DNA of 64,000 bases from Herbaspirillum rhizosphaerae (lineage in GTDB: Bacteria > Pseudomonadota > Gammaproteobacteria > Burkholderiales > Burkholderiaceae_D), in assembly GCF_001189965.1 (NCBI RefSeq), contig NZ_LFLU01000001.1, positions 551,935-615,934 on the forward strand. Reading direction: 5' to 3'. Each line of letters starts with the position of its first letter. Position 1 is the first letter of the stretch. The notes below the pieces were generated by a model. The model was given only the letters and a program-made list of their open reading frames with translations. It made no database searches and was not told where the DNA came from. Both the position numbers and the translations under genes were made by a program. Positions 1 to 8,941 of this stretch are shown here, piece by piece.

Positions 1-1146
1 CGCGTTTTCAACGTCGGAGAGCGCGGTGTAAAGCGTCTGGCGGAAGCTCACCACGGCGCTTTCGTAATCGGCTTGTGAAGACTTGATGTTCAGCTGCATC
101 TGGTTCCACTGCAGGAAGGGCAACACCAGCCCGGCGCCCAGCGTGCCGATCGGGTTCAGCAATACGTTGCGCAGGTCCTGGCTGCTGCCTCCTGCCGCCG
201 CGGTGAGTGTCAGGCTGGGGTAGTAGCTGGCGCGGGTGTAGTCGACCGTGGCGAGCGATTCGCGCAGGCGCAGTTCCGCTGCGCGCAAGTCCGGACGACG
301 TCCCAGCAGATCTGCGGGCAGGCCCGCCTGCAACTGCGGCAGTGCCTGCTCAGGCAGGCGTTGCGGCGAAGGATAGCTTTTTCCCGGCGGACCGTCGAAG
401 AGCAGGGCGAGCGCGTTGGCGGCCTCGACTTGCTGCTGCAGCAGTTCGGTATGGCTCGACTGTTGCGTGGCCAGATTCTGTTCCGCTTCCAGTACTTCCA
501 GCGACGACACCGCGCCGGCCTGGTATTGCGTGCGCACCAGCGCCAGCGTCTTTTCGGCGTAGGCGATGCTTTCCATGCTCAGGGCGATGCGCTGATTCAG
601 ATAGGCGCTTTGCCAGTACAGGTTGGCGGTGGTGCCGATCAGACTCAGGGCTGTGCTTTCGCGATCCTGTTCGGTGGCCAGCGCTTCCCATTTTTTGGCG
701 TCGTACTGGCTGCCGAGCTTGCCCCAGAGATCGGCTTCGTAGCTCAGCGTCACCGCGGTGGAGCTCGACTTGTAGCTGCTGCGGTCATTGCGCAGAGCGC
801 GATTGTAAGTCGTGGAGGTGCTGGAGCTGAGCGCAGGCAAGCGCTCGTCGGCGGCGATGCCGGCTTGCAGTTGCGCGCGCCGCACCTTGATGGTGGCGGC
901 CGCGAGATCATTGTTGCGCAGCAGGGCTTCATCGATCAGGCGGTCCAGGTTGGCGTCGCCGAAATGTTGCCACCATTTGCCGCCATCGACTTCTGCGCGG
1001 CCGTCGCCGTGGGCCCAGGTGGCCGGGATGGCGGTGGTGGGCGCCGTGTAGGGCGTCTGCATCAGCGCGCCGCAGCCGCTCAGCAGGCCGGCGGACAACA
1101 GGAGGGCCGCCAGGGCAGCAGGGCGGAGGGTAAGGTATTTGTTCAT
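1..1146 (-). CDS. Outer membrane efflux lipoprotein, NodT/OprM family (partial, C-terminus off window)
   Basis: The reading frame is open from the ATG at 1146 to base 1, giving 382 residues without a stop, so the C-terminus lies outside the window. The N-terminus is a lipoprotein signal with lipobox LLSGC at residues 21-25. The rest shows the alternating helical repeats of TolC-like outer membrane factors, such as LLGRRPDLRAAE and the later YYPSLTL stretch. It should form the outer membrane channel of the MacAB pump encoded just upstream. Its start overlaps the macB stop by one base (TAATG), so the two are translationally coupled. The family assignment is firm; the export substrate is unknown. 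Confidence 0.9.
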   Translation of the reverse strand, partial: MNKYLTLRPAALAALLLSAGLLSGCGALMQTPYTAPTTAIPATWAHGDGRAEVDGGKWWQHFGDANLDRLIDEALLRNNDLAAATIKVRRAQLQAGIAADERLPALSSSTSTTYNRALRNDRSSYKSSSTAVTLSYEADLWGKLGSQYDAKKWEALATEQDRESTALSLIGTTANLYWQSAYLNQRIALSMESIAYAEKTLALVRTQYQAGAVSSLEVLEAEQNLATQQSSHTELLQQQVEAANALALLFDGPPGKSYPSPQRLPEQALPQLQAGLPADLLGRRPDLRAAELRLRESLATVDYTRASYYPSLTLTAAAGGSSQDLRNVLLNPIGTLGAGLVLPFLQWNQMQLNIKSSQADYESAVVSFRQTLYTALSDVENA

Positions 1147-3101
1147 TATTCTCTCGACAGTGCATCGACCGGATCCAGCCGTGCGGCATTGCGTGCGGGC
1201 AGGAAGCCGAATATGACGCCGATCAGGGTGGAGCAGGCGAAGGCGGAGACGATGGAGGTCGTCGAATACACCATGGTGAAATTTTTGCTGAAGCTGGCGA
1301 ACAGCGCGCCGAACGACAAGGCCAGCAAGACCCCGAGCAGGCCGCCGGCCAGGCACACCAGCACCGCTTCGATCAGGAACTGCTGCATGATGTCGCTCTG
1401 GCGCGCGCCGACTGCCATGCGCACGCCGATTTCACGCGTACGTTCGGTGACCGAGACCAGCATGATGTTCATCACGCCGATACCGCCGACGATCAGTGAA
1501 ATGACGGCGATCATCGATACCAGCAGGGTCAGCGTGGCCGTCGTCTTTTCGATGGTCTGGCGGATGCTGTCGGTGTTGAAGACATAGAAATCCTTGGTGC
1601 GATGGCGCAAGGTCATCAGCTTCACGATCCCTTGCTCGGCTGCGGATGAGGGGACGCTGTCGCTGACGCGCACCGTGATGCCTTTCAGGTAATTTTGCCC
1701 GAGCAGGCGGCTCATGGCGGTGGTGTAGGGCACCCAGACATTCAGGCTGTCGTTGTTGCCGAAACCGCTTTCCTGCTTCTTGGTGACGCCGATGATGCGG
1801 CAGGGAACGCTGCCGAGAAAGATCACCTCGCCGATCGGATCGGCGTTGTCGGCAAACAGTTTTTTGCGCGTGTTGGCATCGATGACGACTTCTTGCGCAC
1901 GCGACGCGACGCCGTCGCTGTCAAAGCTTTGTCCCTCGGTGACGGCAAGCCCGCGCACGCGGAAATACTGTTCGCCGACGCCGCTGATCTGCGCGCTGAC
2001 CGAGACATTGCGGTAGCGCACCGACGACGTGGTCGACACGCTCGGCGTGACGCTGTCGACATAGCCTTGCTGGGCCAGCGCGTCGGCGTCGGCCGGCACC
2101 AGCGTGCGTATTGCCGACGCTTTCATGTCGCCGAAATCGCTGCCGGGAAAGACGTCGATGGTGTTGGTGCCCATGGCGCTGATATCTTTGAGGATGCGTT
2201 CGCGCGACCCGGCGCCGAGCGCGACGACCGACACCACCGAGGCAATGCCGATGATGATGCCGAGCATGGTCAGGAAGGTGCGCAGGCGGTGTGCATTCAT
2301 CGCCAGCAGCGACATGTGGAAGGCTTCCGACAGCCGATCCAGCCCGGCGCGCCAGGGGCTGATGGCAGGCGCGGCTTTCACCGGCGGCGATGATGACGCT
2401 GCAGGCTGGGCGGCCTCCTTGCGGCGGTCGCCGATGATGACGCCGTCGCTGATTTCGATGATGCGCTGCGCGTGCTCCGCCACTTGCATATCGTGGGTCA
2501 CGATGATCACGGTGTGGCCTTCGGCGTGCAGCTCCTTGAGGATGCTGATGACTTCCTGGCCGCTGTGACTGTCGAGGGCGCCGGTCGGCTCGTCGGCTAG
2601 GATCACCTGGCCGCCGTTCATCAGCGCGCGCGCGATACTCACGCGCTGCTGCTGTCCGCCCGAGAGCTGGCCGGGCTTGTGCTGCATGCGTTCGCCCAGG
2701 CCCAGGCGCTGCAGCAGGCCGGCGGCACGTGCATGCCGGCTGTTGCGTTCCTTGCCGGCATAAATGGCCGGGATCTCGACGTTGCCGAGCGCGCTCAGGT
2801 CCGACAGCAGGTGGTAGCGCTGGAAGATGAAGCCGAAATGTTCCCGGCGCAGTTCCGCCAGTTCGTCAGGGCTGAGCCGGGCGGTCTCGCGGCCGGCGAC
2901 CATGTAGCTGCCGCGCGTCGGTTTGTCGAGGCAGCCGAGGATGTTCATCAGCGTTGATTTTCCCGATCCGGATGCGCCGACGATGGCCAGCATTTCGCCG
3001 GCGTTGATGGACAGATTGACGTCGTTGAGCACCGTGATGGTCTGGTCGCCCGCCGGAAATTCGCGATGCAGATTCCGCAGTTCGAGTAAGGGGGTATTCA
3101 T
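1146..3101 (-). CDS. macB: MacB macrolide/peptide efflux ABC transporter (ATPase-permease fusion)
   Basis: This 651-residue protein has the MacB plan: an N-terminal ABC ATPase, then a permease with one membrane helix, a large periplasmic domain and three C-terminal helices. Walker A is GASGSGKST (42-50), the signature LSGGQQQR (146-153) and Walker B VILADEPT (166-173). The periplasmic MacB core follows the first helix near residues 275-300, and the C-terminal FtsX-like part holds [13 protein letters not shown]. MacB uses ATP to drive a mechanotransmission pump with MacA and an outer membrane channel. It lies 11 bases after macA and overlaps the next gene by one base. Substrate is not predictable from sequence. 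Confidence 0.95.
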   Translation of the reverse strand: MNTPLLELRNLHREFPAGDQTITVLNDVNLSINAGEMLAIVGASGSGKSTLMNILGCLDKPTRGSYMVAGRETARLSPDELAELRREHFGFIFQRYHLLSDLSALGNVEIPAIYAGKERNSRHARAAGLLQRLGLGERMQHKPGQLSGGQQQRVSIARALMNGGQVILADEPTGALDSHSGQEVISILKELHAEGHTVIIVTHDMQVAEHAQRIIEISDGVIIGDRRKEAAQPAASSSPPVKAAPAISPWRAGLDRLSEAFHMSLLAMNAHRLRTFLTMLGIIIGIASVVSVVALGAGSRERILKDISAMGTNTIDVFPGSDFGDMKASAIRTLVPADADALAQQGYVDSVTPSVSTTSSVRYRNVSVSAQISGVGEQYFRVRGLAVTEGQSFDSDGVASRAQEVVIDANTRKKLFADNADPIGEVIFLGSVPCRIIGVTKKQESGFGNNDSLNVWVPYTTAMSRLLGQNYLKGITVRVSDSVPSSAAEQGIVKLMTLRHRTKDFYVFNTDSIRQTIEKTTATLTLLVSMIAVISLIVGGIGVMNIMLVSVTERTREIGVRMAVGARQSDIMQQFLIEAVLVCLAGGLLGVLLALSFGALFASFSKNFTMVYSTTSIVSAFACSTLIGVIFGFLPARNAARLDPVDALSRE

Positions 3102-3112
3102 GCGCGCCCCGA

Positions 3113-4327
3113 TTACATCATCGGCGGCGGACCGCGGTGTGTGTTGGTGGAGAGCGTATCGGCGCCGCTGCTGTTGCCGATGACGACGCGCTCGCCGGCG
3201 TTCAGGCCTTCCGTGATTTGTACGCTGGCGTTGGTGTTGATGCCGATGCGCACCTTGCGCGCCGTTGCCATGCCTTTGGCGTCGAGCACGCGCACCGTAT
3301 AGCGGCCGCCGGCGTCGCGTTCGCCTAGCGCAGTGGAGGGAATGACGATGGCGTTGCGCGCTTCCGCCAGCACCACGTAGACCTGTGTGGTCATGGAAAT
3401 GCGCAGTTTGCCGTCCGGATTGGGCACATCCAGCAAGCCGTTGTAATAGATGGCCGTGGAGGTGGTGCTGGTGGTGGTCGACGATGTCGACGTGGTCGAG
3501 GTGTCGTCCTGCAGGATCGAATCCGGGGCCGGTTCGATGGAGCGCAGTGTGGTGGTGTAGCGCTTGTCTGGCTCGCCGAGGATGGTGAAATAGACCGGCT
3601 GCCCGGTCTTGACGCGGGTGACGTCGGCTTCGGATATCTGCGCCTTGACGGTGACCGTATCCATGCGCGCCACCTTGATGATGGTCGGCGTGCTCTGGTT
3701 GGCGTTGACGGTCTGGCCTTCCTGCGCAACGATGGCCACGACGGTGCCGTCGATAGGCGCAGTGATCTTGGTATAGCCGAGCGTCACACGCGCCGTGTCG
3801 ACGGAAATCTTGCCCTTGTCGATTTGCGCCTTGAGTGCGGCGATATCCGCTTTGGTGGTGTTGAGCGTGGCTTCTGCGGTCTCGTAGTTCTCACGCGAGC
3901 TGGCGTCTTGCGCCAGCATCTGCTGCTGGCGCTGATAGGCCAGTTCGGATTGCTTCAGCGTCGCTTCCTTGGCGCGCAGCTGCGCACGCGTGTCTTCCAG
4001 TTCGGCCTCGGCGGTCTTGAGCGCATTCTCTTGCGTGAGCGAATCGATCTCGGCAACCAGTTGGCCTTTTTTCACCTGGTCGCCCAGCGCAACCTTGAGC
4101 GACTTGATCTGGCCCGATGCCTGGGCGCCGACGCTGACCTGCTTGAAGGCTTTGATGGTGCCGCTGGCAAGGACGGTGTCCTGGATGTCGCGTCTGGCAG
4201 CGGTGGCGCTGAGATAGTCGGGCGCTGCTGCGGAAGGGAAAAGCGTCATCCTGGCGAAGGCCAGCAAGGCAATGACGGGGACCAGGACAAGGGTGTATCT
4301 GAGGATTTTTTTTCGGCGGGTATTCAT
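3113..4327 (-). CDS. macA: MacA periplasmic adaptor of tripartite efflux pump
   Basis: This is a 404-residue HlyD/RND-type membrane-fusion protein. It has one N-terminal membrane anchor (about residues 9-28), a first lipoyl half ([11 protein letters not shown]), an alpha-helical hairpin (about 95-180), a second lipoyl half ([10 protein letters not shown]) and beta-barrel/membrane-proximal domains. It should link MacB to the outer membrane channel. An unusual run of Ser/Thr (residues 274-291) interrupts the barrel region. It heads the macA-macB-channel operon. No good Shine-Dalgarno stands before the chosen ATG, and no better in-frame start is visible. The leader region contains repeats described separately. 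Confidence 0.93.
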   Translation of the reverse strand: MNTRRKKILRYTLVLVPVIALLAFARMTLFPSAAAPDYLSATAARRDIQDTVLASGTIKAFKQVSVGAQASGQIKSLKVALGDQVKKGQLVAEIDSLTQENALKTAEAELEDTRAQLRAKEATLKQSELAYQRQQQMLAQDASSRENYETAEATLNTTKADIAALKAQIDKGKISVDTARVTLGYTKITAPIDGTVVAIVAQEGQTVNANQSTPTIIKVARMDTVTVKAQISEADVTRVKTGQPVYFTILGEPDKRYTTTLRSIEPAPDSILQDDTSTTSTSSTTTSTTSTAIYYNGLLDVPNPDGKLRISMTTQVYVVLAEARNAIVIPSTALGERDAGGRYTVRVLDAKGMATARKVRIGINTNASVQITEGLNAGERVVIGNSSGADTLSTNTHRGPPPMM

Positions 4328-4345
4328 GCGTCATGACAGTTGAAA

Positions 4346-4379
4346 ATATCGGGAAAATGGCGGCAGGCGGTCCCGATAT
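4346..4379. repeat. Inverted repeat in the macA leader
   Basis: Perfect 9-base arms ATATCGGGA (4346-4354) and TCCCGATAT (4371-4379) are separated by 16 bases, about 19 bases upstream of the macA start. It may fold as an RNA hairpin in the macA leader or be a regulator site. Function unknown. Confidence 0.4.
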
Positions 4380-4419
4380 GGGGGCGAGGAGCAAGTGTGC
4401 CTCCGATCGCGCCCTTGAA

Positions 4420-4460
4420 CTGTAAAGATGCGTAAAGTGGATGTAAGTTCGCTGTAAAAG
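4420..4460 (-). promoter_or_regulatory. Four direct repeats at helical spacing upstream of macA (candidate response-regulator site)
   Basis: GTAA cores, mostly in the context TGTAAA/CGTAAA, start at 4422, 4432, 4443 and 4454, so they are 10, 11 and 11 bases apart. On the minus strand they read as repeated TTACA/TTTACA. This spacing is what OmpR/PhoB-family response regulators use for tandem dimers. The array sits between the fliR stop and the macA start, the expected place for the macAB promoter. The regulator itself is not in the window. Confidence 0.45.
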
Positions 4461-4464
4461 CTGA

Positions 4465-5268
4465 TCAGCGCTTGGGCATGGGGGGAATGGTCGCCATACC
4501 GCCCAGCATGCGAACCAATTCGACGGTGTCGTTGAGGAAGTGCTGCATCGGCGTGAGCATGTACGGCAAGCACACCGCGATGAGCACGAAGCCGACCACC
4601 ATCGTGATCGGGAAGCCGATCCCGAACAGATTCAGCTGAGGCGCCGCGCGCGTGAGGATGCCCAATGCGACGTTGGTGATCAGCAGCGCCACCAGCATCG
4701 GCAGGGACAGCTGCAGGCCCATGCTGAAAATGCGCGTGCCGGACAAGGCGAGATAGTGGAAGCCTTCGGCAGTGATCGGCGCCGCGGTGATGGGCAGGGT
4801 GTGGAAACTGTCGGCCATCACTGCAATGAGAACCAGGTGGCCATTGATGCTCAGGAACACCAGCGTGCCCAGCAGTGAGAACAACTGGCTGATCGCTGAA
4901 GTGCGGCCCTGCGACTGGGGATCGAAGAATACAGCGAAACCGAGGCCCATGGTGTTGCTGGTCAGTTCGCCGGCCATTTCGATGGCGGCAAAGACCAGGC
5001 GCACCGCAAATCCCATGGCCAGGCCGATCAGCAATTGCTGGAGCAGGATCATCAAGCCGGTGATGGACATCGGGTCGAGCGCAGGAGGAACGGGGACGTC
5101 GGGCGCGATGACCAATGCAATCATGATGCCCAGCAACAACTTGACCTGCATCGGCACGCTGGCGCTGCCGAATGGCGGCGCGATGGACACCAGGCCGAGA
5201 ATGCGGGTCAGGGGCCAGATGAAGGAGGCGATCCAGATGGCGAGCTGGTCGCTGGTGAAATTGATCAT
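4465..5268 (-). CDS. fliR: Flagellar export gate protein FliR
   Basis: This 267-residue integral membrane protein has about six hydrophobic segments and the FliR family pattern (LGLVSIAPPFGSASVPM near the N-terminus, GFVLIAVCLPYML near the C-terminus). FliR joins FliP and FliQ in the export gate at the base of the flagellum. The frame stays open 37 codons further upstream. The start MINFTSDQ at 5268 is chosen because the upstream part is not FliR-like and would run into the fliQ coding region. It is the last gene of the fliLMNOPQR run. Confidence 0.95.
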   Translation of the reverse strand: MINFTSDQLAIWIASFIWPLTRILGLVSIAPPFGSASVPMQVKLLLGIMIALVIAPDVPVPPALDPMSITGLMILLQQLLIGLAMGFAVRLVFAAIEMAGELTSNTMGLGFAVFFDPQSQGRTSAISQLFSLLGTLVFLSINGHLVLIAVMADSFHTLPITAAPITAEGFHYLALSGTRIFSMGLQLSLPMLVALLITNVALGILTRAAPQLNLFGIGFPITMVVGFVLIAVCLPYMLTPMQHFLNDTVELVRMLGGMATIPPMPKR

Positions 5269-5309
5269 GTTTTTTGTCGGATTGCAGCGAAGTGCAATCG
5301 CCGCCGGTG

Positions 5310-5579
5310 CTATTGCACCATGGCGGGTATGCCGGTGAACATCAGGCGCATGTAGTCGAGCATGACGCCGATCATCCACGGACCGGCAATGATCAGCGCC
5401 AGAAACACGCCTACCAGCTTGGGAATGAACGACAGCGTGGCTTCATTGATCTGCGTCGCCGCCTGGAAAATGCTGACGAGCAAACCGATGACCAGTGCCG
5501 TCGCCAGCATCGGCGCGGCGATCATCAGGGTGATTTCCATGGCATGGCGGCCAAGGGACATTACGCTTTCAGGAGTCAT
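5310..5579 (-). CDS. fliQ: Flagellar export gate protein FliQ
   Basis: An 89-residue protein with two membrane helices, the normal size for FliQ. The motif ATQINEATLSFIPK between the helices is typical of the family. It forms part of the FliP-FliQ-FliR export pore. It starts 9 bases after the fliP stop and is followed by fliR 41 bases later, so all three gate genes are in one transcription unit. Confidence 0.95.
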   Translation of the reverse strand: MTPESVMSLGRHAMEITLMIAAPMLATALVIGLLVSIFQAATQINEATLSFIPKLVGVFLALIIAGPWMIGVMLDYMRLMFTGIPAMVQ

Positions 5580-5588
5580 GATCGAACC

Positions 5589-6356
5589 TTAGTAAAAACT
5601 TTCCGCCAGCGAGCCGATCAGCAGCTGCCAGCCGTCGACAAGCACAAACAGCATCAGCTTGAACGGCAGCGACACGATGGCCGGCGACATCATCATCATC
5701 CCCATCGACATCAGGATACTGGCGACCACCATGTCGATGATCAGGAACGGAATGAAGATGGCAAAACTGATCTGGAAGGCGGTCTTGAGTTCGCTGGTGA
5801 TGAAGGCCGGAATCAGCAAGCGCAGCGGCACGTCTTCAGGGCCTTGCAGGTCCGGGCTGTGCGACAGCTTGACGTACAGGGCCAGATCGGACTGGCGGGT
5901 TTGCTTGAGCATGAATTCCTTGAGCGGGCCCGCGCCTTTTTCCATGGCGTCGATCATGGAAATCTTGTTTTCCGAAAACGGCTGGTAAGCGTCGACGTAG
6001 ATCTTGTCGAACACCGGCCCCATCACGAAAAACGTCAGGAACAGCGCCAGTCCGACCAGCACCTGCGTCGGCGGCGTCGACGACGTGCCCAGCGCCTGGC
6101 GCAGCAGCGACAGCACGATGACGATGCGGGTGAAGCAGGTCATCATCAGCAGCGCCGCAGGGATGAACGAGAGCGAGGTGAGGAACAGCATCGTCTGGAT
6201 GCTGAGATTGTAGGTCTGGCCGCCGCCGGCCGACGGCGTGCTGGTGAAGGCCGGCAAGCCCTGCGCCGAAGCCGCAAGCGGCAGGCACAGCAGCAAGACC
6301 GGCAACAGGCGCAGCCAGGAAGGTGAGCGCGCCAGGAATGTTCTAACTGCTGCCAT
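5589..6356 (-). CDS. fliP: Flagellar export gate protein FliP
   Basis: FliP of 255 residues with a cleavable signal peptide (hydrophobic stretch ending LPLAASAQG), then the conserved membrane core ([16 protein letters not shown]) and the C-terminal pair of helices. It is the main component of the export pore. The start at 6356 (MAAVRTF) is preferred: the 51 extra upstream codons of the open frame lie inside fliO in another frame and are not FliP-like. With this start it overlaps fliO by 14 bases. Confidence 0.95.
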   Translation of the reverse strand: MAAVRTFLARSPSWLRLLPVLLLCLPLAASAQGLPAFTSTPSAGGGQTYNLSIQTMLFLTSLSFIPAALLMMTCFTRIVIVLSLLRQALGTSSTPPTQVLVGLALFLTFFVMGPVFDKIYVDAYQPFSENKISMIDAMEKGAGPLKEFMLKQTRQSDLALYVKLSHSPDLQGPEDVPLRLLIPAFITSELKTAFQISFAIFIPFLIIDMVVASILMSMGMMMMSPAIVSLPFKLMLFVLVDGWQLLIGSLAESFY

Positions 6357-6813
6357 TACGCTTATCGATAGTTTGTTTGAGCCAGGAGGCGAAGTTGGCG
6401 GACGCGGTTGGCGTCGTCGCCGCAACATGCTCCTGACGCGGCATGGTGGCCAAGGTGTTGACGCGTCCGGGAGCGACGCCGACGACGATCCACTGGTCGG
6501 CGACTTCAACCACGATAACGCGCTCGCGTGTGCCTACGCTGACACCGCCGATAATTTTTGCCACAGCGTTGCCGCCGGCGTTCGGCGCCAGTCCGCTGCG
6601 TTTGAACAGCCATGCGATGCCGACCATGAGCGCCAATACGGCGATCAGGCCCAATAGCATGGTGAAGATGCTGCCGGACGTGGAGGGAAGGGCGGCGGCC
6701 GGTTGCTGCTCGGCCGCCTGAACCGCACCGGCAGCGAGTGCTGCCGGCAGGACTGCGATGAGGCTGTAAAACCTGCGAGCCGGAGCGAGGCTGAGGCGGT
6801 TTGGACGGTTCAT
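6343..6813 (-). CDS. fliO: Flagellar biosynthetic protein FliO
   Basis: A 156-residue protein with an N-terminal signal-like segment, a second hydrophobic stretch (about residues 48-68, [19 protein letters not shown]) and a small cytoplasmic domain with the family motif [15 protein letters not shown]. FliO assists assembly of the FliP ring. It overlaps fliN by 4 bases at its start and fliP by 14 at its end, which points to translational coupling. Confidence 0.9.
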   Translation of the reverse strand: MNRPNRLSLAPARRFYSLIAVLPAALAAGAVQAAEQQPAAALPSTSGSIFTMLLGLIAVLALMVGIAWLFKRSGLAPNAGGNAVAKIIGGVSVGTRERVIVVEVADQWIVVGVAPGRVNTLATMPRQEHVAATTPTASANFASWLKQTIDKRNGSS

Positions 6814-7259
6814 CTATTCAGTTTGCGAATACGCTCTGCAGGCGTGATGATATCGGTGAGGCGGATACCGAACTTGTCGTTCACCACCACCACTTCGCCC
6901 TGGGCAATCAGGCAGCCGTTGACCAGCACGTCCATCGGTTCACCCGCCATGCCGTCCAGTTCCACCACGGAGCCCTGCGCCAGTTGCAGCAGGTTCTTGA
7001 TGGCGATCTTGGTGCGGCCCAGTTCGACGGTCAGCTGCACCGGGATATCGAGGATGAAGTCGATATCGTTCGGTGTATTGGTTTGCAGATCCGCCGCGCT
7101 GAGATCCTTGAAAATCGTCGCTTCAGCCGGTTTTGCAGTAAGCCCGCCGTCGTCTTCCGGAGTCTTTTTCTGCGCTTCTTCAGCCTGTGTTTGTTCGGCC
7201 AACGCGGCGCCCCACGGATCGTCTTCCGCCGCTGTTTGGTCAACGTTGTCTTCAGCCAT
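6810..7259 (-). CDS. fliN: Flagellar motor switch protein FliN
   Basis: The protein has 149 residues. The C-terminal half is a SPOA domain (about 70-145: VQLTVELGRTKIAIKNLL, then LIAQGEVVVVNDKFGIR), which builds the C-ring with FliM. The N-terminal 60 residues are acidic and Ala-rich, as in other longer FliN proteins of proteobacteria. It overlaps fliM by 8 bases and fliO by 4. Confidence 0.95.
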   Translation of the reverse strand: MAEDNVDQTAAEDDPWGAALAEQTQAEEAQKKTPEDDGGLTAKPAEATIFKDLSAADLQTNTPNDIDFILDIPVQLTVELGRTKIAIKNLLQLAQGSVVELDGMAGEPMDVLVNGCLIAQGEVVVVNDKFGIRLTDIITPAERIRKLNR

Positions 7260-8265
7260 TCTGCTCTCCTTGAATACTTTCTGGTGTTTCCTGTTGCGTG
7301 ATGGACAGCAGTTTCTCGACGCGCAATGCGTATTGACCGTTCAATTTGCCGTAACTGCATTCCATCACGGGGACGCCATCAACCTGCGCGGTGACCGGTG
7401 TCACGGTATGCAGCGGGATGACGTCGCCGACCTGCATGTTCAGCAAGTCGGTAAATGTGACGCGGGCGGTGCCGAAGTTGGCGATGAGCTCCACTTCGGC
7501 AGTCTGGATCTGTTGCTTCATCAGGCGGATCCAGCGCTTGTCGACTTCCAGCGCTTCGCCCTGCATGCTGCTGGTGAGCTTGTCGCGGACCGGCTCGATC
7601 ATCGAGTACGGCGTGCAGATGTGAATTTCGCCGCTGACCGGACCCAGTTCGACGGTGAAGGTGGTCGACACCACCACTTCGTTCGGGGTCGCGATGTTGG
7701 CGAACTGCGTGTTCAGCTCGGAGCGGATGTACTCGAATTCGATCGGGTAGATCGGCTCCCACGATTTGGAATAGTTTTCGAAGCAGATTTCCAACACGCG
7801 CATGATGATGCGTTGCTCGGTCGGCGTGAATTCACGACCTTCGATGCGGGTGTGGAAACGGCCGTCGCCGCCGAACATGTTGTCGACCAGCAGAAACACG
7901 AACTGCGGATCGAACACCACCAGGCCGATGCCGCGGAACGGCTTGATATGGACCAGGTTCAGGTTGGTCGGCACGACCAGGTTGCGGATGAATTCACTGT
8001 ACTTGGCGACCTTCACCGGGCCGACCGAGATTTCGGCGGTACGGTGAATGAAGTTGAACAAGCCGATGCGGAAGAGGCGGGCGAAACGCTCATTGATGAT
8101 TTCGAGCGTCGGCATACGGCCGCGCACAATACGTTCTTGCGTCGCAAGATTGTAGTTGCGTACCGTACCGGGGGCTTCTTCGACGACCTTTTCTTCGTCT
8201 TCGTCCCCCGTCACTCCTCTTAGGAGTGCATCGACTTCTTCCTGGGATAGAAAGTGTTCGGCCAT
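7252..8265 (-). CDS. fliM: Flagellar motor switch protein FliM
   Basis: FliM of 337 residues. The N-terminus carries LSQEEVDALL, the conserved segment that binds phosphorylated CheY. The middle domain contains the FliG-contacting part and the C-terminal SPOA domain pairs with FliN. It transmits chemotaxis signals to the rotor. It starts 4 bases before the fliL stop ends the previous gene, within a tight fliLMNOPQR cluster. Confidence 0.96.
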   Translation of the reverse strand: MAEHFLSQEEVDALLRGVTGDEDEEKVVEEAPGTVRNYNLATQERIVRGRMPTLEIINERFARLFRIGLFNFIHRTAEISVGPVKVAKYSEFIRNLVVPTNLNLVHIKPFRGIGLVVFDPQFVFLLVDNMFGGDGRFHTRIEGREFTPTEQRIIMRVLEICFENYSKSWEPIYPIEFEYIRSELNTQFANIATPNEVVVSTTFTVELGPVSGEIHICTPYSMIEPVRDKLTSSMQGEALEVDKRWIRLMKQQIQTAEVELIANFGTARVTFTDLLNMQVGDVIPLHTVTPVTAQVDGVPVMECSYGKLNGQYALRVEKLLSITQQETPESIQGEQNG

Positions 8266-8269
8266 GATG

Positions 8270-8791
8270 CTACTGCTGTTGAATCACGAAAGAGGTATAA
8301 AACACGTCGGTAATTGTCGGACCCTTGCCGCCGCCGGCAAATGGTTCGCCCAACTGATCGATGATTTCATCGGTCAGGTTGCGCTTGCCTTCATTGGTCA
8401 TCAGTTCGGATGCTTTTTTGCTGGACAAGACCATCAGCAAACGGCTGCGGACTTGCGGCATGAAGACTTTGAGCGTTTCTGCGGTTTCGGCATTCGGCAC
8501 TTGCAGCGTCAGCGCAACCTGCAGGAACTGATCGCCGGTTTCCTGCAACAGGTTGACCACGAAAGGTTCGATCACGACGAAGACCGGCACCTTGGAGGTG
8601 GCCTCTTCTTTCGGATGGTCTTCCGCGCCTTTCTTGGCTTTGCTGCCCATCATCATGAACGCGGCAGCGCCGCCGCCGACAACCAGCAGCAGGACAACGC
8701 CCAGAATGATGAAGAGCATTTTCTTCGACTTTGGTGCCGGCGCATCTGCTTCCGCCCCCTTGGCTGCCGGTTTTGCTGCTTTTGTTGCCAT
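8270..8791 (-). CDS. fliL: Flagellar basal body-associated protein FliL
   Basis: A 173-residue single-pass membrane protein. A short Lys/Ala-rich cytoplasmic tail is followed by one helix (about 25-47, LFIILGVVLLLVVGGGAAAF) and a periplasmic FliL domain that ends in the usual DVFYTSFVIQQ. FliL surrounds the stator and supports torque under load. It is the first gene of the fliLMNOPQR run and is preceded by a 150-base gap from fliK with a sigma-28-like site. Confidence 0.93.
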   Translation of the reverse strand: MATKAAKPAAKGAEADAPAPKSKKMLFIILGVVLLLVVGGGAAAFMMMGSKAKKGAEDHPKEEATSKVPVFVVIEPFVVNLLQETGDQFLQVALTLQVPNAETAETLKVFMPQVRSRLLMVLSSKKASELMTNEGKRNLTDEIIDQLGEPFAGGGKGPTITDVFYTSFVIQQQ

Positions 8792-8834
8792 CTATTTTTC
8801 CCTTTCGTGGGTGCCTGCGGTGCACATAAAATTA

Positions 8835-8861
8835 CTATCGGCAAGAATCTGCTGATATTGA
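8835..8861 (-). promoter_or_regulatory. Candidate sigma-28 (FliA) promoter for fliL operon
   Basis: On the minus strand TCAA (8861-8858) and GCCGATAG (8842-8835) are spaced by exactly 15 bases. The sigma-28 consensus is TAAA-N15-GCCGATAA, so the match is 3/4 and 7/8. The site is 44 bases upstream of the fliL start, in a gap with no gene. Direct use by FliA is an inference. Confidence 0.45.
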
Positions 8862-8941
8862 ATGCTGCGGTCCGGACACCTGTTTATTTTTGAATTCTGT
8901 TTAACCCGACTCTTCGTCGCGTCTTATGTGTTCATCCGCAC

